Assembly: GCA_035641235.1 (NCBI GenBank)
Contig: DASQUP010000083.1
Location: forward strand, 1 to 11,404
Direction: 5' to 3'
Length of the DNA stretch: 11,404 nt
Origin: DASQUP01 sp035641235
GTDB taxonomy: Bacteria > Actinomycetota > CADDZG01 > WHSQ01
This document shows, piece after piece, positions 6,255 through 11,404 of the stretch. A program made the translations under genes and the position numbers. The notes under the pieces were generated by a model that did no database searches, was not told the origin of the DNA, and saw only the letters and a program-made list of their open reading frames with translations. Position 1 is the first letter of the stretch, and every line of letters starts with the position of its first letter.

Positions 6255-6274
6255 GTGAGCCGCTATCGGCTCAC
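6255..6274 (-). terminator. Hairpin downstream of the two-domain VOC gene
   Basis: GTGAGCCG (6255-6262) and CGGCTCAC (6267-6274) form a perfect 8 bp stem with a four-base loop. It lies 26 bases past the VOC gene's stop in the direction of its transcription, the usual place for a terminator. There is no U-tract on the minus strand, as is common in GC-rich actinobacteria. Confidence 0.5.
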
Positions 6275-6300
6275 GATCCCGGACCCGACGGCTCGTCCGC

Positions 6301-7209
6301 CTAGCTGCCGAGATCCTTGTTCTCTGGGACGAACTTGCTCGCGATGAATGTCGCGCCCTGCGGATCGCCGATTATGGTCATCCGGACCCAGGGGGCGTCG
6401 AACGGCGGGACGATCACCCTCCCGCCGAGCTCGGTGGCCTTAGTTGCCGTGGTGTCGGCGTCGTCGACCGCGAAGGTCACGCTCCAATGTGCCGGCGTGT
6501 CGGGCTGGTCGACTGCGATTGGATTGATGGTCGCGACGACGTCCTCAAACCTTTCCGGCGCGCCTGCCTCCGCCATCTCCTTCCGGAGGTCTGGGTGGTA
6601 TTGCTCGAGGAAGTCGCCGTAGCCGGGCAGCGTCCACATCTCGCCCCCCCAATTCAGGGAGAGCGTCTGCCAGCCGAATACTGATCCGTAGAACGACTTC
6701 GCGCCGTCAACGTCACGGGTGTTGAGGCCGTTGAAGTTAAGCGAGCCCGGGTCATTGACTACGCGCGCTCCCTTGTGCTGCTTGGCCTCCCAGACGCCGA
6801 ACGTCGCTCCCTCGGGATCAGTGAAGAGGGCCACCCGGCTGGCATCCATGAAGTCGATGGGCTCCATCACGATACGTCCGCCGGCATCGCGGACTTTGGA
6901 CGCTGTCTCATCGGTGCTATCGACCCAGAAGTAGGTGTTCCACATCGCCGCCGCCGGCGCTACTTCGGCGATTGATCCGACGGCCGCAACATCGCCGCCG
7001 CGCAAGTCGCCCGACTGATCAAACAGAGACCAGCCTGTCGCCTCGCGAAGCCGCGCGATGAAGTACTTGCCCTCAGAGCTCGGCGTCGAGATGTCCTCGA
7101 ACTCCCAGCCGAAGAGACCGCCGTAGAAGTCGACTGCCGCCTCCGGGTCGGGTTCGCTCGCATCCACCCAGCAGGGGACGCCGGGAATGTATCCGTCGCG
7201 TTCGGGCAT
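6301..7209 (-). CDS. Two-domain VOC protein, Cfp30B/Rv0577-like
   Basis: A 302-residue protein made of two VOC units. Unit 1 (about 8-145) starts GVPCWVDASEPDPEAAVDFYGGLFGW and ends FTDPEGATFGVWEAKQHKGA. Unit 2 (about 155-298) starts LNFNGLNTRDVDGAKSFYGSVFGW and ends IGDPQGATFIASKFVPEN. The layout, including the junction segment (EAKQHKGARVVNDPGSLNFN) that follows unit 1, matches Mycobacterium tuberculosis Cfp30B (Rv0577/TB27.3) and the many actinobacterial proteins annotated as VOC protein or 'hydroxylase'. No biochemical activity can be assigned. The His/Glu metal ligands of glyoxalase I are not obviously kept in either unit, so a binding rather than catalytic role is possible. The ATG at 7209 follows a purine-rich GAGGGGGAAG. 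It is transcribed alone, divergent from a membrane-protein gene, and ends before a hairpin at 6255-6274. Confidence 0.9.
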   Translation of the reverse strand: MPERDGYIPGVPCWVDASEPDPEAAVDFYGGLFGWEFEDISTPSSEGKYFIARLREATGWSLFDQSGDLRGGDVAAVGSIAEVAPAAAMWNTYFWVDSTDETASKVRDAGGRIVMEPIDFMDASRVALFTDPEGATFGVWEAKQHKGARVVNDPGSLNFNGLNTRDVDGAKSFYGSVFGWQTLSLNWGGEMWTLPGYGDFLEQYHPDLRKEMAEAGAPERFEDVVATINPIAVDQPDTPAHWSVTFAVDDADTTATKATELGGRVIVPPFDAPWVRMTIIGDPQGATFIASKFVPENKDLGS

Positions 7210-7271
7210 CGTTGCTTCCCCCTCGAGTCGTTGACGGCTCGGTGAACCCTATCCAGTGTTTAGGTCGGAGT

Positions 7272-7300
7272 TTGTCCTCAATTTACGCGACGAGGAGAAT
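7272..7300 (+). promoter_or_regulatory. Weak sigma70-like promoter candidate
   Basis: TTGTCC (7272-7277), 17 bases, then GAGAAT (7295-7300): four of six matches in each box. It lies in the divergent gap before the membrane-protein gene and points toward it, leaving a leader of about 160 bases. The match is weak and could be chance. Confidence 0.2.
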
Positions 7301-7468
7301 TCCGTAGCCCCGCTCCAACAAACGTTGGGCGGGAGTTGCGTTTGCTCCGGCTGCTCGCGGAAAGGACCCTGAACAGGACCTGCTGAGTTGATCGTCCACG
7401 CGGGTGCGAGCTCATCGATCGCAGCTTGGGAACAGGGCCATGGGAGGGTGAAGCAGAGGAGTTACGGC

Positions 7469-8107
7469 GTGAGTCCAAGCAAGAGGCGGAGGAGAAGGCC
7501 GAAACGTGTCGTTGGTGGGTTTGTCGATCAACTCGTCTTCTTGTTCTTCATCCTTCCTCTGATAGCCGGAATCCTTTGGGCGTCCGGCCAAGACCCCGGA
7601 AGCATCCGCAGTGAGTTGGGTGAGTCGCTGCTGTTGTTGGTGGTCTTATGGGGCATCGCCGGCCTCGTCGCGTGGAGAGCGGGCGGTCTGGAGTACATGG
7701 GGGAGCAACTCAGCTCCGGTCTAGTTCTCGTGCCCTTCCTTCCGTGGGTGCTCGTGCTATTTGGGGTTCCCGCGCCGAGCGGCGACGATCTCGCAGGTCT
7801 TGTTGGCGCGTCAGCTTCTTTTTGGGTACTGGCCGCAGTGCTGAGGTGGCGATTCCAATTATGGCCTTTCGAGAGTAGAGAGGTCCGCGACGAAAGGCAT
7901 CCGGTGTCGGTGTTCCACGTCGATCCGCCGGACAAGGATTACGAACCTTATTTCCTTGCGATGTGCGACTGCGGCTGGATAGGCGACTTCCATGATGCCG
8001 CGGAGCCCTCGTACGCGGACGCCCGCAAGCACAGCCCACAGGTCGAACCGGAGATACAGCGACCGCTAGATCCGGATTACGTACCGCGCCCAAGCGATTC
8101 CCCCTGA
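7469..8107 (+). CDS. Four-TM membrane protein with CDCGW-type C-terminal domain
   Basis: A 212-residue integral membrane protein of unknown function. A basic N-terminus (SPSKRRRRRPKR) is followed by four hydrophobic segments near residues 20-39, 53-70, 84-100 and 108-126, then a soluble tail of about 80 residues. By the positive-inside rule the N-terminus and tail are probably cytoplasmic. The tail contains YFLAMCDCGWIG (Cys166, Cys168) followed by an Ala/Asp-rich helix and HSPQVEPEIQRPL. I recall similar CDCGW...A..HSP segments in small uncharacterised actinobacterial proteins; their role is unknown. GTG at 7469 is chosen because AGAGGAG (7455-7461) lies seven bases upstream; the frame is open back to a TTG at 7388 without a good ribosome site. 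It is divergent from the two-domain VOC gene and precedes the PNPOx-like gene by 173 bases. Confidence 0.8.
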   Translation: MSPSKRRRRRPKRVVGGFVDQLVFLFFILPLIAGILWASGQDPGSIRSELGESLLLLVVLWGIAGLVAWRAGGLEYMGEQLSSGLVLVPFLPWVLVLFGVPAPSGDDLAGLVGASASFWVLAAVLRWRFQLWPFESREVRDERHPVSVFHVDPPDKDYEPYFLAMCDCGWIGDFHDAAEPSYADARKHSPQVEPEIQRPLDPDYVPRPSDSP

Positions 8108-8280
8108 ACGAAGGGTTCGCTTGGTGGATGCGGTTTCGACCTCGTCGACCTCCTCCCCCTTTGTTGCGCCGACCTCGCGGGAGCCTCGGAGCGATGAGTT
8201 TTCGGGCGCACGCCAGTCTGTACCTGTGAATTGGGCCTTTCAGGCATGGTGAAGCGACGCCCGAAGTAAGGAGTTAAATG

Positions 8281-8778
8281 ATGGATGAAACCAACCTCGA
8301 CATTTACGGCTCCGAGACGATCCCGTGGTCGCGTGCTCTCGAGCAGCTCGCATCGGTGGAAGGACACCTCACATACTGGCTGGCCACGACTCGGCCCGAC
8401 GGACGCCCGCACATCGCCGGGGTAGGTGCGATGTGGGGCGACGGGACGTTGTACTTCGTGAGCGGGGCCGGTACCCGCAAGAGTCGAAACCTCGACGGAA
8501 ACCCTCGCTGCTCGGTGTCGGTGTCGCTTCCCGATCTCGACCTGGTCCTCGAGGGCACGGCGGCCAGGGTGTCCGACGAGGAGATTCTGGTACGCCTCGC
8601 GGAGCTCTACGCTGCGACGGGCTGGCCGGCCGAGGTTCGCGACGGAGCCTTCACCGCTCCGTACAGCGCGCCGAGCGCCGGACCGCCGCCCTGGAACCTC
8701 TACGCGATGACAATCACGACGGCGTTCGGCGTGGCCACCGCGGAACCGAATGGCGCCACACGCTGGCGCTTCGATTGA
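8281..8778 (+). CDS. Pyridoxamine 5'-phosphate oxidase-fold protein (FMN/F420 split barrel)
   Basis: A 165-residue split-barrel flavin-fold protein. The core is clear: HLTYWLATTRPDGRPHIAGVGAMW, DGTLYFVSGAGTRKSRNL (the TRKSRNL loop normally contacts the cofactor phosphate), NPRCSVSVSLPDLDLVLEGTAARV, and an ending FGVATAEPNGATRWRFD. These proteins bind FMN, F420 or haem-type ligands; the actinobacterial branch includes F420-dependent reductases and FMN-binding proteins acting on small organics. Cofactor and substrate cannot be fixed here. Two adjacent ATGs exist; AAGGAG at 8268-8273 is seven bases from the ATG at 8281 and only four from the one at 8278, so 8281 is preferred and the alternative adds one Met. 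It converges on the lipoprotein gene downstream. Confidence 0.9.
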   Translation: MDETNLDIYGSETIPWSRALEQLASVEGHLTYWLATTRPDGRPHIAGVGAMWGDGTLYFVSGAGTRKSRNLDGNPRCSVSVSLPDLDLVLEGTAARVSDEEILVRLAELYAATGWPAEVRDGAFTAPYSAPSAGPPPWNLYAMTITTAFGVATAEPNGATRWRFD

Positions 8779-8849
8779 ACTTGGTTTTCGACGACGAACA
8801 AGAGCTTCGGGGTCCTTAGTCCCATAGCAGCGAGGCGCGTCGTCTACAG

Positions 8850-8910
8850 GACGGTCACCGTCGTAATCATGCTTACCTCTATCGAATAATCGCCGACTCC
8901 ATAGAGCATG
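8850..8910. terminator. Possible terminator hairpins between convergent genes
   Basis: Two inverted repeats fall in the 154 bp convergent gap. GACGGT-C-ACCGTC is at 8850-8862. A bulged stem pairs CATG (8868-8871) and CTCTAT (8877-8882) with ATAGAGCATG (8901-8910) around an 18-base loop. The position suits termination of the PNPOx-like gene, the lipoprotein gene or both, but neither repeat has a U-tract. Confidence 0.3.
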
Positions 8911-8932
8911 GAAGAACGGTGCGGTGTGTCGA

Positions 8933-9499
8933 TCACTCGACTAGAAGCACGTACGTGAGCTCGGCGCTTTTGTATCTGGCAGTGACTTTCCAACATCCCA
9001 GCTCTGGGACTCCGAGGCCCACGAGGATGAAGTTCTTGACGTCGCGATTGAAGGAGGGCACTCCTCCGCCCTTTACGACCACCTTGGGAGCAGACCCGTC
9101 GAGATCTACCGCTGTAACGGTGATCTCCGGATCGCCGGAGAAGTCCTCGCCTCTCGCGGTCGAGAAGTTCTCGCTGAACCACAACGTCTTGTTACCGATG
9201 GCGTGGGGGCCTTTTCCAATCGGTAAACCCCTCCATACTGCTCCGTTCCGATCAAGGATGGTCCAAAGCTCGGGCGTTCCGTACCAGACTTGCTCCCACG
9301 AGGGTGGGGGTTCGGGGGGATACGGCTCCGGGGGAACGAAGCCCGGCGTTGGGACGGTTACCGGACAGCCGCCGATGTCGCGTGTTGTCAGAGGAGGACT
9401 GAACGACCCTTGTTCTCCGGCCGAGCTCCTGCTCTCGGGTGCCAGGGCGCACGCACCGAGCAGGAGCATAGCGATTGCGGCCGCGAAGATCGTGTTCAT
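8933..9499 (-). CDS. Putative lipoprotein of unknown function
   Basis: A 188-residue exported lipoprotein. The short hydrophobic N-terminus ends in the lipobox LLGAC with lipidated Cys17. A low-complexity Ser/Gly stretch follows, then CPVTVP (Cys45), a Pro/Glu-rich linker (PPEPYPPEPPP), and a compact domain with YGTPELWTILDRNGAVWRG, LWFSENF and a closing PELGCWKVTARYKSAELTYV (Cys169). The YGxxxLWT opening and GCWxVTxRxxxxxLTYV ending match a family of uncharacterised bacterial secreted proteins; Cys45 and Cys169 probably form a disulfide. Function unknown. The bases before the ATG read TATTAGAGAGG with the nearest GGAG 11 bases away, so translation may be leaderless or use a weak site. The STAS gene lies upstream on the same strand across 169 bases. 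Confidence 0.82.
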   Translation of the reverse strand: MNTIFAAAIAMLLLGACALAPESRSSAGEQGSFSPPLTTRDIGGCPVTVPTPGFVPPEPYPPEPPPSWEQVWYGTPELWTILDRNGAVWRGLPIGKGPHAIGNKTLWFSENFSTARGEDFSGDPEITVTAVDLDGSAPKVVVKGGGVPSFNRDVKNFILVGLGVPELGCWKVTARYKSAELTYVLLVE

Positions 9500-9668
9500 C
9501 CTCTCTAATACTCCGCGGGCGGCGTTGAGGTTCCGGCGGGGATGCCGTGAGGTGGCGAATAGGGCAACTTCGTGCTCCTGGCCCGCATGGAGGTCGGAGC
9601 GTGAGTAGGTCGATGCCCTGGGAGAGCCTCATCATGTCGCCTCGTGCGTGCTGGCTGACTCGCTCTCC

Positions 9669-10169
9669 TCAACTCACGAGCAAGTCGTGGAATGCATCGC
9701 TCAATTCTGTGTAGGTGCGCGCAGGTCCAGCATCGATAAGTGAGGTGTGCCAGCGAGTTCCCTGCCTCGGAGCAACAATTCCAAGCGTTCCTCCGCGAGC
9801 GTGAAGGTCCTCGGCTGCAGCCAGAATCCGTGCAAGTGCCTCATGGGAGTCCAGGGGCGCAGACGATATATCAACAACCAAACGGTTCTTTCCCTCCGAC
9901 GTCAGCCGCCTTATGCAATTCGCTACCGCGTCAGCTGCCTCGACCGTCAGACCTCCATGGATGGTGATCAGCGTATTGTCGCGAACCGAAAGAGCGTCCA
10001 CCCTGACGTCGTCAGGGGAAGGAATTGACCAGCGGGGGCTCGCGGCTAACTGGCGCCAGGTTTCAATAGTGGCTGCGCTCCTGCGCCACGAAGTCACGAA
10101 CAAGCCGATGATCGACGCAAGGGCGCAGCCGATCATGACCCAGAACGCCGCCTCAGCAACAAACTCCAT
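9669..10169 (-). CDS. Membrane-anchored STAS-domain protein
   Basis: A 166-residue protein with one N-terminal transmembrane helix (about residues 9-27) and a cytoplasmic STAS domain (about 55-165). The STAS core is visible: VDALSVRDNTLITIHGGLT (strands 1-2), NRLVVDISSAPLDSHEALARIL (strand 3 and the DS motif), RGGTLGIVAP (strand 4) and a last helix. Ser108 in LDSHEAL sits where anti-anti-sigma factors such as SpoIIAA are phosphorylated, so a partner-switching role is possible; however, the usual DSSGL is changed to DSHEAL and a membrane anchor is unusual for SpoIIAA-type proteins. No anti-sigma kinase gene lies nearby. The ATG is preceded by GGAG six bases upstream. It probably forms its own unit or is loosely linked to the downstream lipoprotein gene. 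Confidence 0.75.
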   Translation of the reverse strand: MEFVAEAAFWVMIGCALASIIGLFVTSWRRSAATIETWRQLAASPRWSIPSPDDVRVDALSVRDNTLITIHGGLTVEAADAVANCIRRLTSEGKNRLVVDISSAPLDSHEALARILAAAEDLHARGGTLGIVAPRQGTRWHTSLIDAGPARTYTELSDAFHDLLVS

Positions 10170-10506
10170 AGGTCACTCCAAATTCAAGTCTGGTAGTCCA
10201 TTGGGCGGAGTTCAATCCCTCAAGGGGTATAAAAGTTCACCCAACCGGGGGAGGCGCGCATCCAGAAACTGGTGGACTCATTCAAAAATCTCGTTCAAGA
10301 GGTGAAGGTCGTGGATGCGACCTATAACTGAAAACTGAGCTTGTCACGTCGACGAAAAGTTCCTGCGCCTGAATCCTGATTTAAGTGTGTCACGCTCAAT
10401 CTAGCCGGGCGAGGGGTGGACCGCGGTGCAACACTTCCCGTAAGAGTGGCGATCTTTAGCGCGCGGCCTCCAGATCGAAGAGGCCGAACGAAAAATGAGT
10501 ACGGAG
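10170..10506. other. Intergenic gap between STAS and DUF2652 genes
   Basis: No established gene is recognisable. The left part holds a TATAAA, a purine-rich site and a 23-codon frame (separate entry). The right part (10332-10506) holds only a short hairpin, GGCCTC (10465-10470) with GAGGCC (10480-10485) and a nine-base loop, 21 bases past the DUF2652 stop. That hairpin may be its terminator, though no U-tract follows it on the minus strand. Confidence 0.5.
10228..10331 (+). other. Candidate micro-ORF with -10 box and ribosome site
   Basis: TATAAA (10228-10233) is followed by GGGGGAGG (10247-10254), then a frame from 10260 to a TGA at 10329-10331 reading IQKLVDSFKNLVQEVK and VVDATYN. The peptide has an amphipathic-helix look and its codons are plausible. 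There is no ATG, GTG or TTG at the right distance; an ATC lies five bases after the purine run, and GTG at 10272 is the first ordinary alternative. No good -35 box is seen. It could equally be a decayed gene end or chance. Confidence 0.25.
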
Positions 10507-11151
10507 CTACTTGAAGGGGAGCGTCAGGACATACGCGCGGGTCGTCCCGTAGTGCTCGTACCGCTCGTCGATCGGCAAGGCGTGCGCGAGAGGGACTTCG
10601 AGGTGGGCAGCCGCTGACTCTGTCAATAGTGCGTAAGCCGATCTCCCGATGTGATCGGATACATGGTTCTTCATGAGTAGGTGGGCCACGGTCACGTCCG
10701 GTCCAAGGAGCTCTTCACGGCCCGCGATTGCCTGAAGAACGTAATCGCCGTGGTGTAGCACGAATTTTAGATCCAGGTCGGCGATCGAGGAGCACGCGTT
10801 GCACGTGCACGTCATTAGATCGCGGGCCTCCTCTAATCGACTGCGATAGGCCTCATAGCAGACGGCCAAACAGTCCAAGAGCGACTGACCACGGAGTTGC
10901 AGTTCATCTTCGGGGACGAATCCGAAGACCGCATCGCCCTCCAGTTTCGATATCACGAACGGAGGAGCGACTCGTTCAATGATGCCATCGAGGAGGCTTC
11001 CCAATACGGGATAAGCCTTGGGTACAAACGTACCGGCCGCCATGTCGGCGGCGTGGGCGTCTGCCACAGCGCGCAGGAAGGCTGTGTATCCGGATATGTC
11101 CGCCAGGAACATCGTGCCACGGCCCGGACCGGATCGAACCGCTTGTGCCAC
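10507..11151 (-). CDS. DUF2652 protein, class III nucleotidyl-cyclase-like
   Basis: A 214-residue protein of the DUF2652 family, distantly related to class III adenylate/guanylate cyclases. MFLADISGYTAFL (14-26) gives the first metal Asp18. FVISKLEGDAVFGF (65-78) gives Lys69 and the second Asp73, matching the cyclase KxxGD pattern. LDLKFVLHHGDYV (126-138) and GPDVTVAHLLMKNHV correspond to the later core strands and helix. A CTCNAC cluster (Cys115, Cys117, Cys120) lies between, as I recall for this family. Cyclase activity is not established and no transmembrane or receiver domain is attached. GTG at 11151 is preferred because GGAGGAG sits about seven bases upstream and the protein then starts close to the conserved core; a TTG at 11196 would add 15 unremarkable residues. 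Function may be signalling or nucleotide binding. Confidence 0.85.
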   Translation of the reverse strand: MAQAVRSGPGRGTMFLADISGYTAFLRAVADAHAADMAAGTFVPKAYPVLGSLLDGIIERVAPPFVISKLEGDAVFGFVPEDELQLRGQSLLDCLAVCYEAYRSRLEEARDLMTCTCNACSSIADLDLKFVLHHGDYVLQAIAGREELLGPDVTVAHLLMKNHVSDHIGRSAYALLTESAAAHLEVPLAHALPIDERYEHYGTTRAYVLTLPFK

Positions 11152-11204
11152 GTTGGACTCCTCCTCGGGGATGTGTGGGGCCGCATCGTCGCACAATCCC
11201 TCGT

Positions 11205-11219
11205 AGGAGGAAACCTCCT
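11205..11219. repeat. Perfect hairpin AGGAGG-AAA-CCTCCT
   Basis: Six-base perfect arms with a three-base loop lie 54 bases upstream of the DUF2652 GTG start. On the minus strand it places an AGGAGG in a stem, so it might affect ribosome access to the leader. It may be chance in purine-rich DNA. Confidence 0.3.
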
Positions 11220-11404
11220 CCAGGTCCCGTTATTGCCCAGCCGGCATCGTCGCCATCTACAAGCTCGCCAACTGCGGGGGGACTGGATTGGCGTCCCCGG
11301 GCCGGAGGGATTCCAACCCCCACGTGATCGGTCGGTCCGACCTGCGTCCTGACCTGAACTTTCCTCCAGCCGCTGCTGCGCGCCGAGGTCAGCCGTTCCT
11401 GCTG

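Larger units (their letters stand above)
5857..6300. other. Non-coding gap rich in inverted repeats
   Basis: No reading frame here resembles a protein. The gap lies between the start of the secreted-protein gene and the end of the two-domain VOC gene. It holds GGGGGC-aactca-GCCCCC (5943-5960), a 40 bp hairpin (5981-6020), GGAGCA-gccgg-TGCTCC (6173-6189) and a perfect 8 bp hairpin (6255-6274). A TATATA at 5896-5901 could serve as a -10 box on the minus strand for the secreted-protein gene, but I found no matching -35 box. Confidence 0.6.

Noticed and set aside
5914..6347. Frames on both strands across the 5.9-6.3 kb gap.
   Set aside because: Arg/Pro-rich with no recognisable motif or ribosome site, and they run through the hairpins.
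9500..9668. Search for a small gene between the lipoprotein and STAS genes.
   Set aside because: Frames are short with no start plus ribosome site; nothing protein-like was seen.
11290..11404. A tRNA-like stretch on the minus strand: GGGGG-TTGGAAT-CCCTC resembles a T-arm, with CGGCCCG after it.
   Set aside because: The T-loop has G where C56 should be, and no D-arm, anticodon stem or convincing 5' acceptor strand is found in the expected 70-90 bases.
11197..11404. Minus-strand reading GELVDGDDAGWAITGPGGGFLL as the end of another gene.
   Set aside because: It is out of frame with the DUF2652 gene, runs on only into that gene's antisense-like composition, and matches no family I know.
1..11404. 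CRISPR array, transposase, integrase, toxin-antitoxin pair or phage-defence genes.
   Set aside because: No regularly spaced direct repeats and no protein of these families was found on either strand.

Overview
This 11.4 kb window is GC-rich and packed with short bacterial genes. The gene families point to a high-GC soil-type bacterium, most likely Actinomycetota: an HxlR regulator with a C-terminal SCP2-like domain, a two-domain VOC protein resembling mycobacterial Cfp30B/Rv0577, a PNPOx-fold protein, a DUF2652 cyclase-like protein and repeat-type secreted proteins. This is judged from family resemblance only. No rRNA, convincing tRNA, CRISPR array, transposase or phage gene is visible.

Left block (1-4375). 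A minus-strand pair with ATGA overlap encodes an NmrA-type NAD(P)-binding protein followed by a BBE/6-HDNO-like FAD oxidase. Facing it on the plus strand is an HxlR/DUF24 regulator whose N-terminal Cys sits where redox-sensing family members carry theirs. The intergenic space holds three consecutive palindromes. The arrangement resembles the quinone/electrophile-responsive qorB-ytfH, QorR and YodB loci. After a GC-rich hairpin at the regulator's stop, a VOC protein and a SAM methyltransferase follow in the same direction.

Middle block (4376-7209). A minus-strand VOC gene abuts, head to head, the 3' remnant of a MarR-like regulator gene. The regulator's DNA-binding half and any intergenic promoter are gone, and the VOC gene appears to be left with a good Shine-Dalgarno but only a CTG start. 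Next come a secreted protein with two internal Cys-pair repeats, about 400 bp of non-coding DNA rich in inverted repeats, and the two-domain VOC protein. The window thus holds four VOC domains in three genes.

Right block (7210-11404). This holds a four-TM membrane protein with a CDCGW tail domain, a PNPOx-like flavin-fold protein, a lipoprotein, a membrane-anchored STAS protein, a 337 bp gap with a candidate micro-ORF, and a DUF2652 cyclase-like protein that keeps the metal-binding aspartates. These look like separate small transcription units.

Overall this is accessory-type chromosomal DNA for redox or xenobiotic response and signalling. I did not find a clearly novel multi-gene system. The most informative oddities are the palindrome-rich HxlR control region, the MarR remnant beside a CTG-start VOC gene, the structured gap at 5943-6274 and the candidate micro-ORF near 10260.
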